From Streptomyces sp. NBC_01750 (GTDB lineage Bacteria; Actinomycetota; Actinomycetes; Streptomycetales; Streptomycetaceae), in contig NZ_CP109137.1 of assembly GCF_035918095.1 (NCBI RefSeq), forward strand, positions 4,962,001-5,026,000: 64,000 nucleotides of DNA, in the 5' to 3' direction. The notes beneath the pieces were generated by a model. It did no database searches, had not been told where the DNA came from, and worked only from the letters and a program-made list of their open reading frames with translations. The translations under genes and the position numbers were made by a program. Below, one piece after another: positions 1 through 7,191 of the stretch (within the stretch, counting starts at the first letter, position 1; every line of letters begins with the position of its first letter).

Positions 1-41
1 CGTCCCGAACGAAGCGCGCTGCCAAGCTGCGCTACACCCCG
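1..41 (-). tRNA. tRNA-Pro (CGG), 5' part only
   Basis: Read on the minus strand, positions 41 to 1 give the 5' part of a proline tRNA: acceptor strand CGGGGTG, D-arm beginning TAGCGCAGC, then anticodon stem and loop with TTCGGGA, i.e. anticodon CGG. The gene runs off the left edge, so the T-arm is not seen. A TAAAGT hexamer near 78-73 (minus strand) could be its -10 box. I recognise the sequence as a tRNA by its invariant positions; the fold was not computed. Confidence 0.85.
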
Positions 42-67
42 ATGTCACCGCTGTCGCGGCGACATCG
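40..67. promoter_or_regulatory. Inverted repeat at the 5' end of tRNA-Pro
   Basis: CGATGTC (40-46) is mirrored by GACATCG (61-67), and inside it CCGC (48-51) pairs with GCGG (56-59). The structure sits across the presumed transcription start and leader of tRNA-Pro. It may be a leader hairpin or a protein-binding palindrome; the sequence does not decide. Confidence 0.4.
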
Positions 68-175
68 ATTACTTTAGCCCACCCGCGCCTGGAGGCGAAA
101 TCCGGTTTTCACGCCCCTGCCGACGTCCCGCCGAGGCTCTGCGGCCGTCTCCGGCGGTGCCCCTGCCGGCGCCCC

Positions 176-214
176 CGAACCGCGCACCCGAACCGCGCAC
201 CCGAACCGCGCACC
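176..214. repeat. Three perfect 13-bp tandem repeats
   Basis: The unit CGAACCGCGCACC occurs three times head to tail at 176-188, 189-201 and 202-214, ending one base before the metallophosphoesterase stop codon. It is non-coding and probably a slippage-generated minisatellite. Confidence 0.9.
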
Positions 215-215
215 C

Positions 216-1142
216 TCAGTCCCGCGCCGTCAGCGTCAGCAACGTCGCTTCCGGTGGGCACGCGAACCGCACCGGCGTGTAGCGACTGGTGCCGCAGCCC
301 GCCGAGACATGCAGGTACGAGACCTTTCCGTCGGCCCGGTGCGTGGAGAGGCCCTTCACCCGGTCCGTGTCGAGGTCGCAGTTGGTGACCAGCGCCCCGT
401 AGAAGGGGATGCACAGCTGCCCGCCGTGCGTGTGGCCCGCCAGGATCAGGGGGTAGCCGTCGGCTGCGAAAGCGTCGAGCGTGCGCAGATACGGGGCGTG
501 GACCACGGCCAGCGACAGATCGGCGCCGGTCTCGGGGCCGCCCGCGACCTCTTCGTAGCGGTCGCGCTTGATGTGCGGGTCGTCGAGGCCGGTGAAAGCC
601 AGCTCGTAGCCGTCCAGCTTCAGCCGGCCGCGGGTGTTGCTCAGGCCCACCCAGCCCGCCGCGTCGAACGCGTCGCGTAGGTCCTCCCACGGATTGTGGA
701 CCACGCCGACCGCCGGGGCGTTGCCGTTCAGGCCGTGGCGGCCCTGGGCCTTCTCCAAAAGGTAACGGGCGGGATTGCGGAGCGTGGGGCCGTAGTAGTC
801 GTTGGAGCCGAAGACATAGATGCCCGGGAATTCCATCAGCGGGCCGAGCGCGTCCACGACCTCGGGCACACCGTCAGGGTCGGAGAGGTTGTCGCCGGTG
901 TTGACGACGAAGTCCGGGCGCAGGCCCGCGAGGGACTGCAGCCAGGCACGTTTCTTGCGCTGACCGCTCACCATGTGGATGTCCGAGAGCTGGAGTACGC
1001 GCAGCGGCCGCATTCCCGGCGGCAGCACCGGCACCGTCAGCCGTCGGAGCCGGAAGGAGCGGGCCTCGAAGCCGGCGGCGTAGGCGAGGCCGGCCGCGCC
1101 GACTGCCGTGATTCCCAGGGGTACTCCGAAGCGTGCGCGCAT
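216..1142 (-). CDS. Membrane-anchored metallophosphoesterase
   Basis: 308-residue calcineurin-like phosphoesterase of the YkuE/Icc type. A hydrophobic N-terminal segment (about residues 7-24) probably anchors it with the enzyme outside. The metal-binding blocks are clear: LSDIH (52-56), GDN (83-85), an unusual SND at 113-115 where the family normally has GNHE, and GHTHGGQ (236-242). Members hydrolyse phosphomonoesters or diesters using a di-metal centre; the substrate here is unknown. Its start lies inside the upstream glycosyltransferase gene: the two reading frames overlap by 106 bp, and the overlap covers this protein's membrane anchor. That makes coupled translation likely, or else a start further downstream. 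Confidence 0.85.
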   Translation of the reverse strand: MRARFGVPLGITAVGAAGLAYAAGFEARSFRLRRLTVPVLPPGMRPLRVLQLSDIHMVSGQRKKRAWLQSLAGLRPDFVVNTGDNLSDPDGVPEVVDALGPLMEFPGIYVFGSNDYYGPTLRNPARYLLEKAQGRHGLNGNAPAVGVVHNPWEDLRDAFDAAGWVGLSNTRGRLKLDGYELAFTGLDDPHIKRDRYEEVAGGPETGADLSLAVVHAPYLRTLDAFAADGYPLILAGHTHGGQLCIPFYGALVTNCDLDTDRVKGLSTHRADGKVSYLHVSAGCGTSRYTPVRFACPPEATLLTLTARD

Positions 1143-2431
1143 GCGCCCATCGTCGCAGACCCTTCAAGGAGAAGCGGTTGGCGGGCGGCCGCTTCCGTCG
1201 CAGCTTCCCGTACGGGGAGGGCGAGCAGCAGGCCGAGCGAGATCCAGGTGTACGTGTTGCTGCCCAGGAAGCCGTCGACACCCGTGGCGTCCCAGCTCCA
1301 CAGCCAAACGACGCTGCTGCACAGCACGACGTAGATCGCGACGGCCCATGTCAGCAGCCGGCGGCGTCTCGGATCGCCCGGCTCCGCGCGGAGTCCGGAG
1401 TCGATCAGCACGGCGAGGGCCGGGAGCAGCCAGACCAGATGGTGGACCCAGGTGACCGGGCTGATGAGACAGGCTACGAGGCCGGTCAGCGCGAAGCCCG
1501 CCCGCTCGTCGCCGGCCGCGACAGCCTGGCGCGCCCGCCATGCCCAGACGCACAGGAGCACGATCACGCCGAGCGCCCACACCGTACGGCTGGGGGCCGC
1601 GGGTTCCGAGAGCCGCGCCAGGACTCCCTGCCACGACTGGTTGGAGACATAGGCCAGCGAACCGACACGGTCCGTGTCCCACATCGCCTCGGTCCAGTAC
1701 ACCCGCGACGCGCCGGGCGCCGCCCACACGGCGAGCAGTGTGGCGCCGGTCGCGACAGCTGCCGCGGTGCCGGCGGCCCGCCAGCGCCGGGTGACCAGCA
1801 GATAGCCGATGAAGACCGCCGGAGTGAGCTTGATCGCGGCGGCGAGCCCGATACCGACGCCCGCGAGCCTGCCAACGCCCGTGAATCGCCCGCTTCTGCC
1901 GTAGCCCGTGAGTCGCCCGCCGTCACCGTGTTCCGTGAACCGCTCTCCGGCCACCGACAGCAGCCAGGCGTCCGAGAGCACCAGCGCCAGCAGCAGAAGA
2001 TTGACCTGCCCGAAGCTGAACGTGTCGCGGACCGGTTCCAGCAGCGCGAACAGACAGCCCGCGACGGCGAAGGCGAACCAGCGGCTCCAGCCCTGCCGGC
2101 GGACGACGGCCACGGCCGACCAGCACAGGATGACGGCCGCCGCGGCGAGATTGAGCAGCACGCTGATCGCCACCGCGCTCGGCCAGTCGACCAGCGTCAT
2201 CGGCAGCATGCACACCGCCGCGAACGGCGGATAGGTGAAGCCGTAGTGCGTCCCCGGCACCAGATAGTCGTAGATCCGCCCGCCATGGCGCCAGCTGTCG
2301 ACGGCTCCGTAGTAGACGCCGAGATCGAACCAGTCCCGGTGCAGCGGGACCGTCGCGAGGAAGAGTCCGGCCGCGGCCGCCAGCGCCACCACCAGCAGCA
2401 GCCGTCCGCGTGTGCTCGTCGGCCACGTCAT
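1037..2431 (-). CDS. Glycosyltransferase family 87 (DUF2029) membrane protein
   Basis: 464-residue polytopic membrane protein with about ten hydrophobic segments. The N-terminal loop after the first segment contains DLGVYYGAVDSW (about 36-47) followed by YPPFA, features of the GT87/PimE-type polyprenyl-phosphate-mannose-dependent mannosyltransferases. The acidic residue in the first loop is the expected catalytic base. The last 50 residues are Pro/Ser-rich, unlike the family, and overlap the metallophosphoesterase start by 106 bp. The next gene upstream on the same strand (2460-3887) is a second polyprenol-dependent mannosyltransferase, 28 bp away. The pair probably acts on a cell-envelope mannolipid or mannoprotein; the acceptor is unknown. 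Confidence 0.8.
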   Translation of the reverse strand: MTWPTSTRGRLLLVVALAAAAGLFLATVPLHRDWFDLGVYYGAVDSWRHGGRIYDYLVPGTHYGFTYPPFAAVCMLPMTLVDWPSAVAISVLLNLAAAAVILCWSAVAVVRRQGWSRWFAFAVAGCLFALLEPVRDTFSFGQVNLLLLALVLSDAWLLSVAGERFTEHGDGGRLTGYGRSGRFTGVGRLAGVGIGLAAAIKLTPAVFIGYLLVTRRWRAAGTAAAVATGATLLAVWAAPGASRVYWTEAMWDTDRVGSLAYVSNQSWQGVLARLSEPAAPSRTVWALGVIVLLCVWAWRARQAVAAGDERAGFALTGLVACLISPVTWVHHLVWLLPALAVLIDSGLRAEPGDPRRRRLLTWAVAIYVVLCSSVVWLWSWDATGVDGFLGSNTYTWISLGLLLALPVREAATEAAARQPLLLEGSATMGACAHASEYPWESRQSARPASPTPPASRPAPSGSDG

Positions 2432-2478
2432 GCCGTACTCCCCACAGGTCCCGCCCCCGTCATGCCGTACTCCCCACT
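2427..2478. repeat. Duplicated 16-bp segment between two glycosyltransferase genes
   Basis: The string CATGCCGTACTCCCCA occurs twice, beginning near 2429 and 2461. One copy spans the start codon of the GT87 gene and the other the end of the MptB-like gene. The spacer is C-rich. This looks like a recent local duplication that moved the stop codon of the upstream gene. Confidence 0.7.
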
Positions 2479-3887
2479 GGTCCGGTCCCGGCCCCCGTGC
2501 GTTCCGTGATCCGGTACGCGCACCACAGCATCAGCACCGCCAGCACCCCGCCGCCGGCCGCCAGCGCGAGCTGCGCCCGGTCCGGCGCGAATCCACTGGG
2601 CAGTACGGCGAGGGCCAATACCGCGCTGGCAACGGCGACCGCCCGGCGCATCGGCCGGTCGGGCCCGGCGGCTATCAGGAACAGCCCCCACAGCACGTAC
2701 CAGGGCCGGATCGCCGGCCCGAGAACGGCCACCGCCGTCAGGCTCAGCCCGAGTGCGTAAACCGGGCGCGGCAGATGGCGCCGCCAGGCGATCAGTACGG
2801 CGGTTGCGGTCGCGGCGAGGCCGAGCAAGTGCCACGCCGGAGTGGCGAATTGGGCCAGTCCGCTACCGGCGTTCTCCAGCACGGCGCCGGTCATCCGGCC
2901 CAGTGACGAGGTGAGTGACCAGTTCTGCGGCGATACCGGGGTGTGCAGGGCGGCTATCCACCCATAACCCGTGCCGGCCAGCGCCGTCGCCGCGGCTGTG
3001 GTGACCGCTGCCACGCCGAGCACCCCGAGCGCCGCTTTCAGCCTCCGCGCCCGGCCGCCGAGATGCCGGCCCCAGAGCAGGGCCACGGCCAGCAGCCCCA
3101 GCGCGGCGGGCGCCTTTACCAGGGCCGCGAGGGTGACCAGTACGACGGCGAGTACCGGCCAGCGGCCCAGCGCGGCCACCAGACCGGCGCCCAGCAGGCC
3201 GAGCATGATCGCGTCGTTGTGGGCGCCACCGACGAGATGCAGCAGCACCAGCGGGTTGAGCGCCCCGAGCCAGAGCGCGGCGGCCGGCTCCGCCCCGCAG
3301 TGCCGGGCCAGCGCGGGCAGGCAGACGACCATCGCGGCGACCCCGAGCAGCGCTACCAGCCGCATGCCGAACACGCCGGTGGACACCTCCGTACGGGAGA
3401 AGTCGGCTATCGCCTTGGCGCAGGCGAGAAAGACCGGGCCGTACGGGGTCGGGGTGTGCCGCCACACCGGCGCCACCTCGTCGGTCAGCGGTCCGCCGAG
3501 CCGGGAGGGACCGTACGCGTACACATCGATCCGCGCGTCGACCATCGCGCCCTGGGCGAGATAGCTGTAGACATCCCTGCTGAACAGCGGTGGCGCCACG
3601 ACCAGGGGTGCCGCCCACAGTCCGAGTGTGAGCAGCAGCGTGCGGCGGTCCGGTGGTTCAGGACCGCGGACCGCACGCCCCAGCAGGGCCCAGGCCGCGA
3701 TCAGCAGTACGAGCCCGAAGTACGCGCCGGCCAGGCCGACCGCCGCCCGGCCGGACTCCGGCGCGAGAGCCTCCCGTACGGGCAGCGCTCCGGCGGTCGC
3801 ACCGCCCGCGGCAAGGGCTGCCGAGCCCACCAGCCCCAGCAATTGGCAGCGGCGGGTGTCGACGACGGGGACGCGGATGGACGGCAC
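2460..3887 (-). CDS. MptB-like polyprenol-phosphomannose-dependent alpha-1,6-mannosyltransferase
   Basis: 475-residue protein with about twelve hydrophobic segments. The loop SRDVYSYLAQG (about 105-115) followed by VYAYGPS resembles the first-loop signature of MptA/MptB-type GT-C mannosyltransferases, where an Asp pair acts in catalysis. WRHTPTPYGPVF (about 142-153) is also typical. In mycobacteria and corynebacteria these enzymes extend lipomannan; in Streptomyces the acceptor is not established. The chosen start is a GTG without a good ribosome binding site, so it could begin slightly downstream. It lies 28 bp upstream of the GT87 gene and is probably cotranscribed with it. Confidence 0.8.
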   Translation of the reverse strand: MPSIRVPVVDTRRCQLLGLVGSAALAAGGATAGALPVREALAPESGRAAVGLAGAYFGLVLLIAAWALLGRAVRGPEPPDRRTLLLTLGLWAAPLVVAPPLFSRDVYSYLAQGAMVDARIDVYAYGPSRLGGPLTDEVAPVWRHTPTPYGPVFLACAKAIADFSRTEVSTGVFGMRLVALLGVAAMVVCLPALARHCGAEPAAALWLGALNPLVLLHLVGGAHNDAIMLGLLGAGLVAALGRWPVLAVVLVTLAALVKAPAALGLLAVALLWGRHLGGRARRLKAALGVLGVAAVTTAAATALAGTGYGWIAALHTPVSPQNWSLTSSLGRMTGAVLENAGSGLAQFATPAWHLLGLAATATAVLIAWRRHLPRPVYALGLSLTAVAVLGPAIRPWYVLWGLFLIAAGPDRPMRRAVAVASAVLALAVLPSGFAPDRAQLALAAGGGVLAVLMLWCAYRITERTGAGTGPVGSTA

Positions 3888-4041
3888 GTGGGCAGACTGT
3901 CAACGGGCGATGGCCGGGAGGCGACGCCGTCATCGCCATCGAGCGGCAGCCGTATGTCGGCCGCATGACGGATGCGGGGTCCGGCGGCCCACCGCCGTGA
4001 AATGCGCGGGCGTGTACTTCGCCGCACCTGCGGGTGGCGGG

Positions 4042-4185
4042 TCACAGCATGCCGAGGTCTCGGTCGGGGCGGCAGATCGTGCAGGGTTCGACGTGCGCGG
4101 CGAGGGCCGCGAGTGCCTGCTCGCGGCTGATCGGCCTGGCTCGTGATGCGCAGCCGATGCGCGCAGTCCGGTGACGGCCACCCAT
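4042..4185 (-). pseudogene. C-terminal remnant resembling DUF6233 proteins
   Basis: A 47-codon frame starting at ATG 4185 ends with SREQALAALAAHVEPC, then TICRPDRDLGML and a stop. From memory, the pattern '(T/S)REQAL..L......C..CRPD..LG.L' followed by the stop is the usual C-terminus of Streptomyces DUF6233 proteins, which are often found in accessory regions. The remaining 100 or so residues of that family are absent. I infer a 3' gene fragment left by deletion. It lies in the otherwise empty 490-bp gap between the MptB-like and DUF6777 genes. Confidence 0.45.
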
Positions 4186-4378
4186 GGGGAACGCTGTTCT
4201 CTGTCAAGTCCCGAAAAGTAGTGACGTGTCGCGACGGCAGGGCCCGGGGCTTACTCGAGAGGCGGGCTCTGACAAAGCCGGTGCATGATCAGCGCCTCCC
4301 GGACATGGAGCGACAGTGCCTTAGGGAGGCGAATGAGAATTCTATTTCCGCGACATCTATGCAGTTGAGGAGAGTGCC

Positions 4379-5959
4379 GTGAGTTCCCTGCCTCCTTCGT
4401 CCGAGCGCCCCACCGGCCCTCCCTCGGGTCCGCTGTCCGGCCTGCCCTCAGGTGAGCAGACGCCGGTACCTCCGCCCCCACCCGGGCCATCGCCCCCACC
4501 CGGGCCACCGCCCCCACCGGGGTCCACGGGTCCGCCCGGCGGACCGGATGAGCCAGGTCGGCGCCGTGGAGGACTGTCGGCCCGGTGGCAGACGCGGAGA
4601 ACCTTGATGGGTGTCGGCACCATGGTGGTGGGTGCCGCGATGGCGGTGATCCTCACGGTCGCCATCCCCGGCGGGAAAAGGGGCGGTGGGGAGGTCTTCC
4701 TCCAGACCCCCTCCGCGGCCGGCCCTGATCCGTTCACCCCGTCGACCGTCACCCAGGACAAGGACACCGCAGCCTCGTCCGCAAGCCCTGGTACGTCATC
4801 GGCCGGCGCGGACGGCGGCACAGGCGCCCTCGTCGTCGATGGTTCCCACCCGGGGCTGTACGGCGGTACGCAGAACCTCGCGAGCTGTGACGTCGAGAAG
4901 CAGGTCAAGTTCCTCACGGAGAACGGCGACGAAGGGCAGGCCTTCGCCGGAGCCCTCAACCTCCGGCAGTCCGAAATCCCCCAGTACCTGCGGTCCCTGA
5001 CGCCGACTCGGCTGGTCTGGGACACACGCGTCACGAACCACGGGTACAAGAGCGGCGCGGCGACCAGCTATCAGGCCATCCTGCAGGCCGGCACGGCCGT
5101 CCTCGTCGACGACCGCGGCGTTCCGCGCGTCCGCTGCGCCTGCGGCAACCCCCTGACTCCGCCCGTTGCCGGCGAGAGCAACCAGAAGTACACCGGCAGG
5201 CAGTGGTCGTCGTTCCAGCCCTCCAACCTCGTTGCGGTCACACCCGCCGAAAAGCCCATGAAGGCCGTGACGATGTTCGACGAGGAGCGCAAGGGCTGGT
5301 TCCAGCGTCCGAGCGGCGACCTCCTGGGCAAGAGCGACGCAAGGGTTCCCGCCCCGAAGGGCCAGCCTGCCGGAACGCCGTTCCCTGTCCTGCCTCCTCC
5401 TGAATCGACAGAGGAGCACCAGGACAAGAAGGAAGAGGAGTACCCGGAGAAGGGCAAGAAGAAGGACGAGGACAGCAAGAAGGACCAGCCGAAGGATCAC
5501 CCGAAGGACGAGCCGAAGGACGAGCCCAAGGGCCAGCCGAAGGACCAATCGAAGAGCGAGCCCAAGGAGCAGCCGAAGGACGAGCCCAAGGACCACCCGA
5601 AGGAGCAGCCCAAGGACGAGCCGAAGAACGAACCCAAGAACGAGCCCAAGGAGCAGCCGAAGGACGAGCCCAAGGGCCAGCCGAAGGACCAATCGAAGAG
5701 CGAGCCCAAGGAGCAGCCGAAGGACGAGCCCAAGGACCAGCCGAAGGACCAATCGAAGAGCGAGCCCAAGGAGCAGCCGAAGGACGAGCCCAAGGACCAC
5801 CCGAAGGACCACCCGCAGAACGAACCCAAGGACGAACCCAAGGACGAGCCGAAGGAGCAGCCGAAGAACGAGCCCAAGGACCAGCCCAAGAACGAACCCA
5901 AGAACGAGCCCAAGGACCACACGAAGAACGAGCCCAAGGACCAGCCCAACCAGAACTAA
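4379..5959 (+). CDS. DUF6777-type membrane protein with a long charged repeat tail
   Basis: 526-residue protein. An N-terminal Pro/Gly-rich cytoplasmic segment (1-68) leads to one transmembrane helix (about 76-97). An extracytoplasmic domain follows (about 140-330) with LYGGTQNLASCD, TRVTNHGYKSG and RCACGNPL, including a CxC pair; this matches my recollection of Streptomyces DUF6777 proteins. From about residue 350 onward the chain is almost only Lys, Asp/Glu, Pro and Gln in KDEPK/KEQPK-type units. The GTG start is supported by GAGGAG nine bases upstream. Function unknown; the tail could span or bind the anionic cell wall. It stands alone between mobile-element remnants, suggesting accessory DNA. 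Confidence 0.75.
   Translation: MSSLPPSSERPTGPPSGPLSGLPSGEQTPVPPPPPGPSPPPGPPPPPGSTGPPGGPDEPGRRRGGLSARWQTRRTLMGVGTMVVGAAMAVILTVAIPGGKRGGGEVFLQTPSAAGPDPFTPSTVTQDKDTAASSASPGTSSAGADGGTGALVVDGSHPGLYGGTQNLASCDVEKQVKFLTENGDEGQAFAGALNLRQSEIPQYLRSLTPTRLVWDTRVTNHGYKSGAATSYQAILQAGTAVLVDDRGVPRVRCACGNPLTPPVAGESNQKYTGRQWSSFQPSNLVAVTPAEKPMKAVTMFDEERKGWFQRPSGDLLGKSDARVPAPKGQPAGTPFPVLPPPESTEEHQDKKEEEYPEKGKKKDEDSKKDQPKDHPKDEPKDEPKGQPKDQSKSEPKEQPKDEPKDHPKEQPKDEPKNEPKNEPKEQPKDEPKGQPKDQSKSEPKEQPKDEPKDQPKDQSKSEPKEQPKDEPKDHPKDHPQNEPKDEPKDEPKEQPKNEPKDQPKNEPKNEPKDHTKNEPKDQPNQN
5485..5955. repeat. Degenerate 12-15 bp coding repeat array
   Basis: About 470 bp made of variants of GAGCCCAAGGACCAGCCGAAG-like units encoding KDEPK, KDQPK, KEQPK, KNEPK and KSEPK. 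Larger blocks are also duplicated: a stretch encoding GQPKDQSKSEPKEQ recurs. This is a typical substrate for replication slippage, so array length should vary between strains. Confidence 0.9.
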
Positions 5960-6138
5960 CCACCGGCGCCGGTTGAGCCGCCGGCCCCGGAGTCGCCGCA
6001 AAGCTGATGAGCGTCTTCGACGCGGGTCGCGAAGCAGCTGACGGCTTCAGCGTCGACGGTTTGAGCGCCCGCGTCGGCGCCCCAGCAGCCTCGCCTGCTC
6101 GCTCTTCAGCTGGGTGAACCGGTCGCGGGTGTACTCCC

Positions 6139-6273
6139 TTAGCGCCCGGCCGGGGAACGGTATGAGCTGACCCGCGTCAGTCGGGCCTGCCTCTGCGCCA
6201 GTCGCAGTCCGTTGAGACAGGTCGCCAGGTAGCCGATGAACGCCAGCCCGACGGTCAAGATCACTGTGGCCAT
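6139..6273 (-). pseudogene. Possible remnant of a small membrane-anchored protein
   Basis: A 44-codon frame begins with a hydrophobic segment (VILTVGLAFIGYLA) followed by LNGLRLAQRQARLTRV, the layout of an N-terminal anchor plus basic helix. It then stops, while a different frame continues downstream with RDRFTQLKSEQARLLG. I see no convincing ribosome binding site. It may be a frameshifted relic in the decayed interval 5960-6580. Confidence 0.22.
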
Positions 6274-6393
6274 GAGAGGTGATGGTAGGCCGCTCCGATC
6301 GGATCATCTGATCGCTGATCCGGTTCCCCCGTTTGCCCCCGGACTCAAGGTCGGCGGAACGACTTTTGCCGGGAGCTGCTCTGGCGCGAGTGA

Positions 6394-6558
6394 TCATTCG
6401 TCGTCGTTGATGTGCGAAATCCGGCAGTAGATCGCCGCCCGTTTCCCTGTCCAGTCGGTACGACTGCGCTTGTCTCGCTGTGAACCGGCTGTCCGGGCCA
6501 GCCCGCGGAGCCGTTCCGAGTCATTGTTGACCTGCGAATCTTCGTTGACCGCCTCCAT
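6394..6558 (-). pseudogene. N-terminal fragment of a serine recombinase
   Basis: A 54-codon frame from ATG 6558 ends in KRAAIYCRIS followed shortly by a stop. RAAIYCRIS is the first beta strand of the serine recombinase (resolvase/large serine integrase) catalytic domain, and the Ser is the usual nucleophile. The rest of the catalytic domain and the DNA-binding part are missing, so this is a truncated integrase gene. It points to a former integrative element between 4.0 and 6.6 kb. The start region overlaps the promoter of the downstream YqeY gene. Confidence 0.5.
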
Positions 6559-6574
6559 GAGAAAAGGCTATGAA
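6545..6574 (+). promoter_or_regulatory. Promoter of the YqeY-like gene, probably giving a leaderless mRNA
   Basis: TTGACC (6545-6550) and TATGAA (6569-6574) are spaced 18 bp, a good vegetative-type promoter. The predicted start of transcription falls at about 6581, the A of the ATG. The region upstream of the ATG has only a weak purine stretch, consistent with a leaderless transcript. Confidence 0.5.
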
Positions 6575-6580
6575 GAAGCT

Positions 6581-7045
6581 ATGACTACGCTCAAGTCCAA
6601 GCTGCACGAAGACCTCACCGCGGCGATCAGGGCGCGCGACGAACTGCGCTCCTCCACTCTCCGGCTGACCCTCGCCGCGATCACCAAGGAGGAGGTCGCG
6701 GGCAAGACGGCGCGCGAGCTCTCCGACGACGAGGTGCAGAAGGTGATCGCCAAGGAGGCGAAGAAGCGCCGTGAGGCCGCCGAGGCCTTCGCCCAGGGCG
6801 GGCGGACCGAGTCGGCCGAGCGGGAGCAGGCGGAGGGCGTGCTGCTCGACGCGTACCTGCCGAAGCAGCTAACCGACGACGAGCTGGGCGCGATCGTCGC
6901 CCAAGCCGTAGAGGAGGCGAAGGGCGCGGGCGCCGAGGGGCCGCGTGCCATGGGTGCCGTCATGAAGATTGTGAACCCGAAGGTGGCGGGCCGAGCCGAG
7001 GGCGGCCGGGTGGCCGCAGCGGTGAAGCAGCGCCTCGCGGGCTGA
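6581..7045 (+). CDS. GatB/YqeY domain protein
   Basis: 154-residue YqeY-family protein, full length for the family. It starts TTLKSKLHEDLTAAIRARDE and contains the conserved EQAEGVLLDAYLP segment (about 86-98), followed by GPRAMGAVMKIVNPKV. The domain resembles the C-terminal tRNA-binding tail of the GatB amidotransferase subunit; the role of stand-alone members is unclear. ATG 6581 is chosen because the family begins there and the promoter at 6545-6574 predicts initiation at that base. Convergent with the PBP gene. Confidence 0.9.
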   Translation: MTTLKSKLHEDLTAAIRARDELRSSTLRLTLAAITKEEVAGKTARELSDDEVQKVIAKEAKKRREAAEAFAQGGRTESAEREQAEGVLLDAYLPKQLTDDELGAIVAQAVEEAKGAGAEGPRAMGAVMKIVNPKVAGRAEGGRVAAAVKQRLAG

Positions 7046-7144
7046 GCGCGCTCACGCACGTACTGATTGCGTGCGTAGGGAGTTCATGATCGCGTAAGTG
7101 ATCGAGTGCCTGATCGAGTGCCTGATCGCGCACCTACGCGAAGG

Positions 7145-7177
7145 AGGGGCCCCGGTCGCATCCGACCAGGGCCCCTC
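7145..7177. terminator. Bidirectional terminator hairpin between yqeY-like and PBP genes
   Basis: GAGGGGCCCCGGTCG (7145-7159 region) pairs with CGACCAGGGCCCCTC across a short loop, about 15 bp with one mismatch or wobble. It lies between convergent genes, so it can end both transcripts. Confidence 0.8.
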
Positions 7178-7191
7178 TTCACATTCGCCGG

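Noticed and set aside
4796..6001. 401-codon Leu/Val/Arg repeat frame antisense to the DUF6777 gene
   Set aside because: Antisense shadow of the KDEPK repeats; the plus-strand protein has a ribosome binding site, membrane helix and family domain.
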